64,000 nucleotides of DNA from Rudaeicoccus suwonensis (GCF_007829035.1 NZ_VIVQ01000001.1:248001-312000); one strand, 5' to 3'; counted from the first letter of the stretch, positions 8,992-17,667 are shown. Numbers and translations: made by a program. The notes: generated by a model not told the origin, from the sequence alone.

Positions 8992-9759
8992 ATGGCAACC
9001 GCACTGGTGACCGGAGCAAGCGCAGGCATCGGCCGGACGTTTGCGGTCCAGCTCGCCGCACGGCGGCACGACCTGGTCGTCGTCGCCCGCAACGAGGGCC
9101 GGTTGCGCGAGCTGAGCGCGCAGTTGGAGCGCGACCACGGCATCGCCGTCGAGGTGCTCGTCGCCGATCTGTCGCAACGTGAGGGGATGCAGGTCGTCGC
9201 CGATCGACTGGCCGACCGGGACCGTCCCGTCGACCTGCTCGTGAACAACGCCGGCTTCGGCCTCAAGCAGCCCTTCCTGCGCAACGACGTGCAGGACGAG
9301 GAAGAGATGCTGACCGTCCTGGTCCGCTCGGTGCTGGTCCTGTCGCACGCCGCCGGCCTGGCAATGCGCGAACGTGGCCACGGCGCCATCGTCAATGTCT
9401 CGTCGGTCGCGGGGTTCATGGCTTCCGGCACGTATGCCGCAGCCAAGTCCTACGTCACGGTCTTCTCCGAGGGGCTGTCGCAGGAGTTGGCCGGCACCGG
9501 CGTCACCGTCACTGCGCTCTGCCCCGGGTTCACCCGCACCGAGTTCCACGAACGCGCCGGCATCAGAGGCCACGGCATACCCGACTTCATGTGGTTGCAG
9601 GCCGACGCACTCGTGCGTGACTGCCTCGACGACGTCGACAAGGGCAAAGTCATCTCGGTGCCGGGGTGGCAGTACAAAATCGCATCAACCGCACTGCGGG
9701 TCCTCCCCCGTCCACTCGTCCGTAACGGACTCCTCGCGCAAAGGCATCGTCCACAGTGA
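8992..9759 (+). CDS. Short-chain dehydrogenase/reductase
   Basis: Classical SDR of 255 residues. The NAD(P)-binding motif is TGASAGIG (7-14), the structural motif NNAG is at about 85-88, and the catalytic Ser138, Tyr148 and Lys152 are in the usual spacing (YAAAK). An Arg in VARNEGRL after beta-2 suggests NADP preference. The length and central part resemble the DltE/YqjQ-type SDRs that act on acyl or keto lipids, but the substrate is not determinable. Its TGA overlaps the GTG of pyrE (GTGA), so the two are co-translated. Confidence 0.88.
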   Translation: MATALVTGASAGIGRTFAVQLAARRHDLVVVARNEGRLRELSAQLERDHGIAVEVLVADLSQREGMQVVADRLADRDRPVDLLVNNAGFGLKQPFLRNDVQDEEEMLTVLVRSVLVLSHAAGLAMRERGHGAIVNVSSVAGFMASGTYAAAKSYVTVFSEGLSQELAGTGVTVTALCPGFTRTEFHERAGIRGHGIPDFMWLQADALVRDCLDDVDKGKVISVPGWQYKIASTALRVLPRPLVRNGLLAQRHRPQ

Positions 9760-10310
9760 ATTCCATTGAAAACACACGTGATCGACTTCTCTCGCTCATC
9801 AAGGATCAGGCGATCGTCCACGGGCGGGTGACTCTGTCCTCCGGCAAGGAAGCCGACTACTACGTCGACCTGCGCCGCATCACCCTCTCCGGTGAGGCGG
9901 CTCCGCTGGTCGGTGAGGTCATGCTCGACCTGACCGCCGACCTCACGTATGACGCAGTCGGTGGTCTCACCATGGGCGCCGACCCGGTCGCCACGGCGAT
10001 GCTGCACGCGGCCGCTGCACAAGGCAGACAACTGGACGCCTTCGTCGTGCGCAAGTCCGGCAAGGCCCACGGCCTGCAGCAGCGAGTCGAAGGCCCCTCG
10101 ATCAAGGGCCGGCGCGTGCTGGTCGTCGAGGACACCTCCACCACCGGCGGGTCCGCGCTCGATGCGGTCGCCGCCGTGCGCGAGGCCGGAGCCGAGGTCG
10201 CCGCGGTTGCGGTGATCGCCGACCGTTCGACCGGCGCGAGCGACCGGATCGAAGCCGAAGGTGTCAGCTACCTGACGGCCTACGGACTCGCTGATCTCGG
10301 CCTGGAGTAG
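9756..10310 (+). CDS. pyrE: Orotate phosphoribosyltransferase
   Basis: Converts orotate plus PRPP to OMP in de novo pyrimidine synthesis. It is 184 residues long, normal for actinobacterial PyrE. The type I PRTase PRPP-binding motif VLVVEDTSTTGGSA (about 121-134) is intact, as are the N-terminal SSGKEADYYVDLR and the flexible loop VRKSGKAHG. It starts at a GTG overlapping the SDR stop by 4 nt. No pyr-type attenuator was noticed. Confidence 0.95.
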   Translation: MNSIENTRDRLLSLIKDQAIVHGRVTLSSGKEADYYVDLRRITLSGEAAPLVGEVMLDLTADLTYDAVGGLTMGADPVATAMLHAAAAQGRQLDAFVVRKSGKAHGLQQRVEGPSIKGRRVLVVEDTSTTGGSALDAVAAVREAGAEVAAVAVIADRSTGASDRIEAEGVSYLTAYGLADLGLE

Positions 10311-10333
10311 CCGCCGCAGCGCGGGCCAGACAC

Positions 10334-10354
10334 TATAATCTCGTATTATGAGAT
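10334..10354. promoter_or_regulatory. AT-rich promoter with overlapping palindromes upstream of cobA
   Basis: An AT-rich island in GC-rich surroundings. It contains a perfect -10-like TATAAT (10334-10339) overlapped by two inverted repeats: ATAAT/ATTAT (10335-10339 and 10345-10349) and ATCTC/GAGAT (10338-10342 and 10350-10354). A repressor bound here would cover the -10. No convincing -35 is visible. It probably controls the siroheme gene pair. The regulator is unknown, and an Rrf2- or TetR-like sulfur regulator is a guess. Confidence 0.5.
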
Positions 10355-10425
10355 CCATAGAGCACTAGTGGAACACTGGAGGTTCCGTCCGGCGCAGCAG
10401 CCGGCATGACCAGTGAGGTGAGCCC

Positions 10426-11547
10426 ATGACCGAGTTCGTCGCGCTCGCGCTGACCGGTCGCCGGGTGGTCGTTGTCGGCGGAGGTCCTGCGGCCGCCTCG
10501 CGCGCCCAAGCACTGCTCGCCGAAGGTGCCGTTCTGCGAATCGTCGCGCCGACCCTGTGCGAGGACCTCGCCGGGCTGTATGCCGATCGCGCGACCGACG
10601 TGCAATGGATCGACAGGCAGGTGACAGCCTCAGATCTCGACGACGCGTGGTGGGTCAGCGCACCGGAGGCCGATGCATCAGAACGTGCCTCACTCGAAGC
10701 GTGGACCGACCAGCGGCGTGTCTTCCTCGAAGCATCGAGCGCCCGCGTCGTCGATCAGGGTGATCTCGACTCTGCAGTCTCGGAGGCGTCGATCTCGTTG
10801 CGGCACAAGGGTGCTCACCTCGGCAAGGTCGTGCTCGTCGGAGGTGGGCCCGGCGCCGACGACCTGATCACCGTCCGCGGCCGCCGCGAACTCGCCCGCG
10901 CCGACGTGGTCGTCACTGACCGCCTTGCGCCCGTCGGGCTGCTGCGCAGCCTGGGTTCCGATGCCGAGGTGATCGACGTGGGCAAGACGCCCTACCACCA
11001 TCCGGTGCCGCAGGACGAGATCAACGCTCTGCTGGTCGAACGCGCGCAGCGCGGCGACTATGTCGTGCGGCTCAAGGGCGGCGACCCCTTTGTCCTCGGC
11101 CGTGGTGGGGAGGAGATCCTCGCCTGCCGGACGGCCGGCGTGCCGGTGGAGGTTGTGCCCGGAGTGACCTCGGCTTTCGCTGGTCCGGCTGCGGCCAATG
11201 TCCCGGTCACTCATCGCGGCGTTGCACATGGCGTGCTGGTCATCTCCGGCCATGACGCGGTCGACGCCCAGGTGCTCGCCGACTGGCCGCACACCATCGT
11301 GGTGCTGATGGGCATGGGCCGCTTGCGTGAACTGTCTGCTGCGTTGATCGCCGCCGGCAAACCCGCGGATACGCCTGCATCCGTGGTGCAGAGCGCCTGG
11401 AGCGAGCAGCAGCGACAGGTCGTGGCCACTCTCGGCACGATCGCCGACGCCGTCGAGACGGCTGGCATCACCAATCCAGCGGTAATCGTATTCGGTGACG
11501 TGTCAACGGTTCTCGGCGACGAGGCTGCGGACGGCGGGCGTGCCTGA
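10426..11547 (+). CDS. cobA: Uroporphyrinogen-III C-methyltransferase with CysG-like N-terminal domain
   Basis: A 373-residue two-part protein. Residues 1 to about 125 resemble the NAD-binding half of CysG/Met8 ([18 protein letters not shown]), but they are shorter than a full dehydrogenase-ferrochelatase. From about 128 on is a complete SUMT domain: [20 protein letters not shown], the [16 protein letters not shown] loop, and the [11 protein letters not shown] motif. It methylates uroporphyrinogen III twice with SAM to give precorrin-2. The 8-nt overlap with a CbiX-type chelatase indicates a siroheme operon supplying sulfite or nitrite reductase. Whether the short N-terminal domain still oxidises precorrin-2 is uncertain. 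Confidence 0.9.
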   Translation: MTEFVALALTGRRVVVVGGGPAAASRAQALLAEGAVLRIVAPTLCEDLAGLYADRATDVQWIDRQVTASDLDDAWWVSAPEADASERASLEAWTDQRRVFLEASSARVVDQGDLDSAVSEASISLRHKGAHLGKVVLVGGGPGADDLITVRGRRELARADVVVTDRLAPVGLLRSLGSDAEVIDVGKTPYHHPVPQDEINALLVERAQRGDYVVRLKGGDPFVLGRGGEEILACRTAGVPVEVVPGVTSAFAGPAAANVPVTHRGVAHGVLVISGHDAVDAQVLADWPHTIVVLMGMGRLRELSAALIAAGKPADTPASVVQSAWSEQQRQVVATLGTIADAVETAGITNPAVIVFGDVSTVLGDEAADGGRA

Positions 11548-12250
11548 ACGCGCGATCGTGCTCGTGGCGCACGGCACCGACAACGCCGGTGGGCGACGGA
11601 CGGTGCAACTTCTGACCGAGGCTGTCGCCCGGGCTCTGCCCTCGACCCGCGTCGTCGACGCGTATGTCGACGTGCAGCACCCGAAGGTCGGCGTCGTTGT
11701 CGAATCGCTTGTCGCAGAGGGACTTTCAGTTGTCGTCGTGCCGCTGCTGCTGTCCACCGGCTACCACGTCCAGGTCGACATCGCCGACGCCGTTTCGCCG
11801 CATGCTGCCGCGACTGCTGCACCTGCCCTCGGTCCGCATCCGCTGCTGGCGCAGCTCCAGCGCGACCGGCTGATCGACGCAGGTGCTGAGCCCGGCGACG
11901 CGGTGGTGTTGGCTGCGGCAGGGTCGTCGAGGCCGGAGGCCACGACCGCGACCGGCCTTGCCGCGACCTACCTCCAACAGGTGTGGCGCGGGCCGGTCAC
12001 CGTCGGATTTGGTTCAGCCGCAACACCTTCGGTGGTCCAAGCGGTCGCCCAAGCGCGACGCGACGGTGCCACACGGGTGGCGGTTGCGGCATACCTGCTG
12101 GGCGAAGGGCAGTTCCACGACCGCCTGTATGACGCAGGTGCCGACGCGGTGACGGCGCCCCTCGGCAATGACGAGCGCATCGTGCAGATTGCGCTGCAGC
12201 GAGCCGACGAGGCTGCCGATGCCTACGGTTTCGGCAGATTCAGCCAGTAG
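11540..12250 (+). CDS. CbiX/SirB-type sirohydrochlorin chelatase
   Basis: About 236 residues with two tandem CbiX-like halves. The first begins with VLVAHGTDNAGGRRTV (the metal-binding His of CbiX) and continues with VVVVPLLLSTGYHVQVDI. The second half has VAVAAYLLGEGQFHDRLYDA. It inserts Fe2+ into sirohydrochlorin, the last step of siroheme synthesis. The GTG at 11540 was chosen because upstream codons lie inside cobA; the overlap with cobA is 8 nt. The 3' end overlaps the convergent HTH gene by 28 nt. Confidence 0.87.
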   Translation: MPERAIVLVAHGTDNAGGRRTVQLLTEAVARALPSTRVVDAYVDVQHPKVGVVVESLVAEGLSVVVVPLLLSTGYHVQVDIADAVSPHAAATAAPALGPHPLLAQLQRDRLIDAGAEPGDAVVLAAAGSSRPEATTATGLAATYLQQVWRGPVTVGFGSAATPSVVQAVAQARRDGATRVAVAAYLLGEGQFHDRLYDAGADAVTAPLGNDERIVQIALQRADEAADAYGFGRFSQ

Positions 12251-12837
12251 AGCTCGCGCAGTTTCGCCTCCGGTGGACGCTTTGCGCCGCGTCGCCGGTC
12301 GCTGAACCGTTCCGAGGCTTCGTTGACGACGCGGTCGATATCTGCGGACTCCTCGTCAGTCAGCCACACCCTGCGTACCTGCGCGATCGTGAGCGAATCG
12401 GCGTCATCGCCACGCTCGATGAGAGCGCGCAGCGTCGCGTCGAGTTGAGCCACGAAGGCGCTCAGCATGTGCCCGGCATCGCTGACACTCGCCTCGCCCA
12501 TGGCGCTCTGGTCGATCTTGATGGAGTCGGCGGCCATCTGCCATGGGCGTTCGCGGCCATCCGCAGAGAGCACGCGCTCGACGATGCCCCACTTCTCCAG
12601 CGCGCGCAGGTGGTAGCTCATCGCCGACGGACTGACTCCACAGGCCTGGGCGGCCTCCGTCGCGGTGATCACCGGTTGCTCCGACAGCAGATTGAGCACC
12701 TGCTGCCGCACGCCGTGGGCCAATGCCCGCATCGCCTTGGGATCCTCGAGGGTGAGCACCCGCTTGGGCCGCACCGCCTGCTCGGCGTGATCGGTCTGCG
12801 GAGCGTCTTCGTTGGTTGCCACTGCGGTCCTACTCAC
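12223..12837 (-). CDS. ArsR-type winged-helix transcriptional regulator
   Basis: A 204-residue DNA-binding protein. An N-terminal disordered stretch precedes a winged HTH from about residue 36: LEDPKAMRALAHGVRQQVLN, then ITATEAAQACGVSPSAMSYHLRALEKWGIV as recognition helix and wing. A helical C-terminal domain follows. The architecture is the HTH_20/ArsR group that often represses a neighbouring MFS exporter. The MFS gene starts 234 nt away in the opposite direction, with a candidate operator at 13050-13065. No metal-binding Cys pair is seen. Confidence 0.82.
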   Translation of the reverse strand: MSRTAVATNEDAPQTDHAEQAVRPKRVLTLEDPKAMRALAHGVRQQVLNLLSEQPVITATEAAQACGVSPSAMSYHLRALEKWGIVERVLSADGRERPWQMAADSIKIDQSAMGEASVSDAGHMLSAFVAQLDATLRALIERGDDADSLTIAQVRRVWLTDEESADIDRVVNEASERFSDRRRGAKRPPEAKLRELYWLNLPKP

Positions 12838-13049
12838 CAGAGTGTGTGATCTCGACGGGCGTTCGCGGACATGTCCTCATCGTGCACCAGAACCCGTGCC
12901 GCCGACGGTGCTTTGCGGTCAACCCGTGAGTGCCGTGAAATTCGACGCCGTCTCGAGGCCGACGTGATGTTGCAGGGACCGTTCGGTTTGGGGCGAGCCT
13001 GCATCCGACCGCCCACGGTCGGCTACGGCGTCTCTTGCCGTGAATTAAT

Positions 13050-13065
13050 TGAAGCACTACCTTCA
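13050..13065. promoter_or_regulatory. Candidate ArsR-type operator before the MFS gene
   Basis: TGAAG (13050-13054) and CTTCA (13061-13065) form a perfect 5-bp inverted repeat with a 6-nt spacer, embedded in AT-rich DNA just ahead of the GTG at 13071. This half-site and spacing fit small winged-helix repressors. The divergent HTH gene is the likely binder (inference). Confidence 0.45.
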
Positions 13066-13070
13066 TAAAT

Positions 13071-14321
13071 GTGAAAGAAAACGTTCACATATCGGTATGG
13101 CGGCTTCGTGATGCCCAAATCGTCATACCCGCGAGGGCGTTGTCCGTTCTGGGCGACAGCATCCTGGCGGTCGTCTTGCTGTTGCGGATCAATGACAGCG
13201 GGGCGGGGCCGTGGGCTGTCACTGGCCTGCTGGTGGTCGAAGCGCTCCCGTTGATCATGCTGATGGGCGTCGCGGGACACGTTGCAGATCGTCGTGATTC
13301 GCGTCGCGTGCTCACCGTCGGCATCGGCGTGCAGGTCATGGCGTGTTGCGCACTCGTCTTCGCTTCGCGGCTTGTAGTGATCTACCTGCTGGTCGCCGTG
13401 GTGCAGACCGCGCAGGCGTTTGTCGGTCCAACGTGGACGGCGCTGGGTCCACGCATCGTCGGCGAGGATCGGGTCGGTGAACTGATCGCGCTGCAACAGG
13501 GCGTCACGATGTCGCTCGGCCCCATCGGCGGAGCGATCGGCGCGGTGATCTACGGCGTAGTGGGCGCGAAGCTGGCCGTTGCTGCCGACGCTGCAACCTT
13601 CGCAGTCCTGTTGATCGCGGCGCTCGCCATACGCACCCGTCGCAACAGCGTCGTCGACAACGCGACCGATGGATCCGCACCGCGAACGGCGTTGACGACG
13701 GCCGGGGTTCGTGTCGTGCGGGCCGATCCCGTGGTGTGGCCTCTGCTGATCGCGTCACTTCTCGTGGTGCTGGTCCTCGGCGGGGTCAACGTCGTGGAGG
13801 TCTTCCTGGTGCGAGACGTGCTGCGGATGTCCGCCGGCTGGTACGGGCTCGGCGAACTGGTGTTCACGCTGGGTGCCGTTGCCGGATCGGTGCTCGCCGC
13901 CCGGGTCCGTAGCGACGGTGGCCGGGTGCGCGGGACGTTGTGTGGCTTCATGGCAATCGGTGTCGGTGTGCTCGTCGACGGAGTGAGCCCCTGGTACTGG
14001 CTGGTGCTGATGATGTCGGTGGTCATCGGTGTCGCGTGCGCGCTGATGAATGCGTGCTTCGGGGCGTTGTTCGTCGGGCGAACCGCTGATGCCGACCGCG
14101 GAAAGGTCAGCGCTGCGATCAACGGTCTGATGCAGGTCGCGAATGTGGTGTCGCTGGTCGCCTTCGGCGGACTCGGCTCCTGGCTCGGAATCCGTCAGGC
14201 ATTCGTGATCGGCGGATGCACTGCTCTCGTTGTCACCATCCTGGCGCTCGGCACGCTGCGCGTCCGCAAGGTCAGCCCCGTCATACAAGGCGATGTCGTG
14301 AGCGTCAGTGGTGGTCGGTGA
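13071..14321 (+). CDS. MFS transporter (12 TM, EntS/MFS_3-like)
   Basis: A 416-residue integral membrane transporter with about 12 hydrophobic segments. The loop 2-3 motif A variant is GHVADRRDSRRVL. The first TM pair (RALSVLGDSILAVVLLLRI) and overall spacing match the EntS/MFS_3 group of small-molecule or siderophore exporters. It starts at GTG 13071 right after a TGAAG-N6-CTTCA repeat. The neighbouring ArsR-type regulator suggests inducible efflux. The 3' end overlaps the convergent dedA-like gene by 17 nt. Confidence 0.82.
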   Translation: MKENVHISVWRLRDAQIVIPARALSVLGDSILAVVLLLRINDSGAGPWAVTGLLVVEALPLIMLMGVAGHVADRRDSRRVLTVGIGVQVMACCALVFASRLVVIYLLVAVVQTAQAFVGPTWTALGPRIVGEDRVGELIALQQGVTMSLGPIGGAIGAVIYGVVGAKLAVAADAATFAVLLIAALAIRTRRNSVVDNATDGSAPRTALTTAGVRVVRADPVVWPLLIASLLVVLVLGGVNVVEVFLVRDVLRMSAGWYGLGELVFTLGAVAGSVLAARVRSDGGRVRGTLCGFMAIGVGVLVDGVSPWYWLVLMMSVVIGVACALMNACFGALFVGRTADADRGKVSAAINGLMQVANVVSLVAFGGLGSWLGIRQAFVIGGCTALVVTILALGTLRVRKVSPVIQGDVVSVSGGR

Positions 14322-14988
14322 TGTCTTCCGCAGCGGTGATCACTTCAGCAGCGATTGCCTTGGCCTCTCGCTGGTGCTTGACGTATTCGTAGAGCATCGG
14401 CAGCACGGACAGGAAGACCACGACCAGCATCGCGATGTCGATCTTGTCCGCCAGGCCGGGAAAGGCCTTGCCCAGCAACATGCCGGCGATCGTGACGATC
14501 AGCACCCATAGCACCGCGCCGACCGCTGACCAGGTGAAGAAGCGCCTGCGATCCATCCGGCTTGCTCCGGCGACCAGGGTGATGAAGGTGCGCACGATCG
14601 GCACGAAGCGGCCGATGACCAGGGCTTTGTTGCCGTGCTTGTCGAAGAAAGCGCTGGTCTGCTCGAAGTACTTCTTCTTCAGGATCCGCCCGTCACGCTC
14701 GTAGATCGGCGTGCCGACCGCGCGGCCGATCTCGTAGCCGGTCACATTGCCGGCGAAGGCGGCGATCATCAGCGAGGGGATCGACACCCACAGCGGCACG
14801 TGGAAATGGAACTTGTCGCTGGAGCTGAACAGTCCGATCGAGAACAACAGCGAGTCGCCGGGCAGGATCGGGAACAGCACTCCGCACTCGATGAACACGA
14901 TCAGCAGCGAGACGAAGAAGAACGCGCCGCCGAACTGGTTCAGCAGGTGTTGGGGGTCCATGAAGCTCGGGCCAAGGGAGTGCATCAC
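14305..14988 (-). CDS. DedA-family membrane protein
   Basis: A 227-residue VTT/DedA protein. Family signatures are FPILPGDSLLFSIGLF (the acidic GD in the first re-entrant region), FAGNVTGYEIGRAVG, and GRFVPIVRTFITLVAGASRM carrying the conserved Arg. About five membrane segments end in a charged C-terminal tail. DedA proteins are linked to undecaprenyl-phosphate or phospholipid flipping and membrane-potential maintenance. In-frame starts at 14988, 14985 and 14958 are all possible. Confidence 0.9.
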   Translation of the reverse strand: MMHSLGPSFMDPQHLLNQFGGAFFFVSLLIVFIECGVLFPILPGDSLLFSIGLFSSSDKFHFHVPLWVSIPSLMIAAFAGNVTGYEIGRAVGTPIYERDGRILKKKYFEQTSAFFDKHGNKALVIGRFVPIVRTFITLVAGASRMDRRRFFTWSAVGAVLWVLIVTIAGMLLGKAFPGLADKIDIAMLVVVFLSVLPMLYEYVKHQREAKAIAAEVITAAEDITDHH

Positions 14989-15337
14989 GCCTGCAAGGGT
15001 ACGGGAGCGGATTCGGTGCGGCGTCCGTCGTCGGGTCGGCTCGCAGCGTCATCACAGCGATGTATGACGCAACCCACTGGTCCCGTGCGTGGCGGCGTCC
15101 TCTTCGAACGCGGTCGCCCCGAGCAGGTGCTCGGCGATCCGCAGGAGGAGCGCACCCGACGGTTCTTGTCCCGCTTTCTGCACTGAGCGCACCTGGTCCG
15201 CCTGCTCACGTCAGCTAAGTGGCCGCGATGACGATTACTTACGGGTAGGGCGCGATCTGGCGGAACTTATCGACATGTCAGCCACGTGACTGGCGACAAA
15301 GGGCGTCCAGTGCCAGGGCCAGTCCGTCTCGCGCGGG
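14989..15337. other. 349-nt gap holding a gene remnant
   Basis: No intact gene. The only coding relic is the ABC-ATPase tail at 15085-15186. An octamer copy at 15062 forms a GCGTCAT/ATGACGC pair with 15047-15053. The part from 15187 to 15337 shows nothing recognisable. Confidence 0.6.
15085..15186 (+). pseudogene. C-terminal remnant of a GlnQ-type ABC transporter ATPase
   Basis: The frame ending at TGA 15184-15186 reads RGGVLFERGRPEQVLGDP and then QEERTRRFLSRFLH. This matches the last 30 or so residues of polar amino-acid ABC ATPases (usual pattern: DGG.V.E.GPPE.VL.NP..ERT..FLS..L). No Walker A, Q-loop, signature or Walker B sequence lies upstream. Only the 3' tail of a lost gene survives, pointing to a deletion between it and the dedA region. 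Confidence 0.72.
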
Positions 15338-15952
15338 TCAACGCGTCGCTGGCGCAGGAGGTGACCACGGCTTCAGCCAATCGGTGGCCGGCCAGGCTTC
15401 GACCGCGGCCATCAGTTCGAACATCGTTGCGCCGTCGATGGATTCGCGGATGATGTCAGCGTGACCGGCGTGCCGGGCGAGTTCCTCGACCATGTGCAGC
15501 AGCACCCAGCGGATGCTCCAGAAGTCGATGTCGCGCGGCCACCATGGCGCATCGCGCGGCACGGGAACGCGCTCGTCGAGGTTGTATGCCGGCACCTCGT
15601 GGGCCACCCGGTCGATGACGGCCTCGAGTTCGGCCAGCAAGGTCTCGCGAGTGTCGTCGTCGGTGAGGCGGAACTGGTCGAGGTGCTCCTGCATCCGGTC
15701 CTCGCGGGTGGTCGTGTCTCCCGGCGCCGGCCACGGCCCGGGGGCCGCGCCGGCCCGGTCCAGCCAGCCGGCGGCGCATCGCGCGCTGTGCTTGACCAGC
15801 GTCGCGATGCTGAGTGTCGAGGTCGTCGGATGCGAACGCAGTTCGGTGTCGGACAGCCCGAAAGCCGCCCCCACCAGGCCCAGCAGTTGCTGGGTGATGA
15901 ATCCCGCGAGCAGTCGGGCTTCGTCGTCGGTCTGTGGTGCGTGGCCGGGCAT
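15338..15952 (-). CDS. DinB/mycothiol-dependent maleylpyruvate isomerase-like (DUF664) protein
   Basis: A 204-residue four-helix-bundle protein of the DinB/MDMPI superfamily. SIATLVKHSARCAAGWLDRA contains the first metal His, and RWVLLHMVEELARHAGHADIIRE contains the conserved HMxxExxRHxGHxD pattern. Such proteins bind a divalent metal and often use mycothiol as thiol cofactor; the reaction here is unknown. It is divergent from a WYL regulator with a symmetric operator-like site between them, so it is the probable target of that regulator. Confidence 0.85.
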   Translation of the reverse strand: MPGHAPQTDDEARLLAGFITQQLLGLVGAAFGLSDTELRSHPTTSTLSIATLVKHSARCAAGWLDRAGAAPGPWPAPGDTTTREDRMQEHLDQFRLTDDDTRETLLAELEAVIDRVAHEVPAYNLDERVPVPRDAPWWPRDIDFWSIRWVLLHMVEELARHAGHADIIRESIDGATMFELMAAVEAWPATDWLKPWSPPAPATR

Positions 15953-16002
15953 GGTGTCCTCCTTGGTCGGGCTGTTGCCGAAACCACGATGAAGCCGCTA
16001 TA

Positions 16003-16017
16003 GGACAGTTTCTGTCC
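16003..16017. promoter_or_regulatory. Perfect inverted repeat, candidate WYL-regulator operator
   Basis: GGACAG (16003-16008), TTT, CTGTCC (16012-16017) is a perfect 6-bp inverted repeat. It sits between the divergent DinB and WYL genes, 23 nt before the regulator's ATG. The position suits autoregulation plus control of the DinB gene. Assignment to the adjacent WYL protein is inference. Confidence 0.55.
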
Positions 16018-16040
16018 GTTGATTGCGTAACACTTCTGGC

Positions 16041-17024
16041 ATGGCAGAAACGACCGCACGACTGCTGCAACTGCTCGGCCTGCTGCAAGCGCAGGCCGTG
16101 TGGGGCGGCGACGAACTCGCGGACCGACTCGGCGTCACGACCAGATCGGTGCGCCGCGACGTCGAGCGCCTTCGCGAGCTGGGTTACCCGGTGCAGGCCA
16201 GCCGCGGCACCGGCGGGGGATACCAACTCGGCGCCGGTCGTGCGCTGCCGCCGTTGCTGCTCGATCAGGACGAGGCCGTGGCGGTCGCAGTGTGCCTTCG
16301 GCTTGCCGCGGGTGGCACCGTCGCGGGTGTCGGCGAGGCCGCGCTGCGCACCATGACCAAGCTCGACCAAGTGATGCCGGCCGCCATACGTGCGCAGGTG
16401 AACGCCGTGCGCGAGGCGACCGTGACGATGGACTACCGGCCGATCAAGGTTGCCGCCGATGACCTGCTGGTGTTGGCCCGCGCGATCCGCGAACACCATC
16501 AGGCGCGCTTCGACTACATCGCACGCGACGGCGCAGCCAGCTCCCGCCGGATCGAGCCCTACCGAGTCATTGCGACCGGACGGCGTTGGTATCTCATGGC
16601 TTTCGACCTCGACCGCGATGACTGGCGCTCGTTCAGATTGGACCGTATGACGCAGGTCCGCGCCTCGACCTTCGTCTTCAGGCCACGCCAAGCCCCCGAC
16701 GCCGAGGCCTTCGTGCGGCGGTCGATGAGCGCCGGCTACGACCACGAAGCGACCCTTCGATTCGCGTGTGCCGCTGATGAGATCGCCGAACTCGTCGGAG
16801 GCTGGGGCGAACTCATCGCGACCGGCGCCGAGTCGTGCACCCTGCACGTCGGCGCTCACGACCTCGACATGCTCGCCTGGTGGTTGCTGCGACTGCCGGT
16901 GGATTTCGAGGTGCTCGACAACGCGGAGCTGGTTGCGGCATACGGCAGGTTGGCCGAACGCTCCCTGGGGATAGCGCAGGCCGGCGGTAGCCGCGCGGAT
17001 TCGGCGACGGGTGCGCACCGGTGA
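16041..17024 (+). CDS. HTH-WYL transcriptional regulator
   Basis: A 327-residue regulator. The N-terminal HTH_11/DeoR-like domain (LLGLLQAQAVWGGDELADRL, then GVTTRSVRRDVERLRELGYP) is followed by a wing and a WYL domain with GRRWYLMAFDLDRDDWRSF at about 180-200 and a C-terminal WCX-like segment. YafY-type proteins of this build usually regulate one adjacent gene. The divergent DinB-family gene and the GGACAG-TTT-CTGTCC site support this. The start at 16041 (MAETTARL) is preferred over 16023 because it leaves the operator free. Confidence 0.9.
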   Translation: MAETTARLLQLLGLLQAQAVWGGDELADRLGVTTRSVRRDVERLRELGYPVQASRGTGGGYQLGAGRALPPLLLDQDEAVAVAVCLRLAAGGTVAGVGEAALRTMTKLDQVMPAAIRAQVNAVREATVTMDYRPIKVAADDLLVLARAIREHHQARFDYIARDGAASSRRIEPYRVIATGRRWYLMAFDLDRDDWRSFRLDRMTQVRASTFVFRPRQAPDAEAFVRRSMSAGYDHEATLRFACAADEIAELVGGWGELIATGAESCTLHVGAHDLDMLAWWLLRLPVDFEVLDNAELVAAYGRLAERSLGIAQAGGSRADSATGAHR

Positions 17025-17037
17025 GAGGCTGAGCGCC

Positions 17038-17667
17038 GTGGATGAGCAGGTGGGCGTCGGGCCGTGGCCGGGACCGTGGCCGATGTCGGCGGACGGCAGC
17101 CCGGACCCCAAGTATGACGAAACCCTCCTCGCCGACGGTGATCGACGCAATGTGGCCGATCGCTACCGCTACTGGGCGCACGACGCGATCGTCGCCGATC
17201 TCGACCTGAGTCGCCACGAATTCCACGTGGCGGTGGAGAACTGGGCACACGATTTCAACATCGGTTCCGTCATACGCACCGCAAATGCATTCAACGTCAA
17301 GGCATTTCACATCGTCGGCAAGCGTCGCTGGAACCGCCGCGGCGCCATGGTGACCGACCGCTACCAGCACGAGTTCCACCACCCCGACGTCGCCGACCTC
17401 GCGCTCTGGGCGAGCGCGGACGGCATACCTCTCATCGGCATCGACAATGTGCCCGGCAGTCGTCCGATCGAGACTTTTGCACTGCCACGGAAATGCGTGC
17501 TGGTCTTCGGTCAGGAAGGCCCGGGCCTCACCGACGAGATGCAGGCTGCCTGCACCGACGTGCTGCACATCGAGCAGTTCGGCTCCACGCGTTCGATCAA
17601 TGCCGGTGCGGCGGCGGCGATCGCCATGCACCGTTGGGTGATGCAGCACGTGCACGGCAACGCCTGA
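17038..17667 (+). CDS. SpoU-family RNA 2'-O-methyltransferase
   Basis: SPOUT-class RNA methyltransferase of about 209 residues that would methylate a ribose 2'-OH of tRNA or rRNA with SAM. Motif 1 is AHDFNIGSVIRTANAF with the catalytic Arg, motif 2 is VFGQEGPGLTDEM, and motif 3 is IEQFGSTRSINAGAAAAIAM, forming the trefoil knot. GAGAGG at 17023-17028 lies 9 nt before the GTG at 17038, which therefore beats the GTG at 17011. It overlaps no neighbour but closely follows the WYL gene. The target nucleotide is unknown. Confidence 0.9.
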   Translation: MDEQVGVGPWPGPWPMSADGSPDPKYDETLLADGDRRNVADRYRYWAHDAIVADLDLSRHEFHVAVENWAHDFNIGSVIRTANAFNVKAFHIVGKRRWNRRGAMVTDRYQHEFHHPDVADLALWASADGIPLIGIDNVPGSRPIETFALPRKCVLVFGQEGPGLTDEMQAACTDVLHIEQFGSTRSINAGAAAAIAMHRWVMQHVHGNA

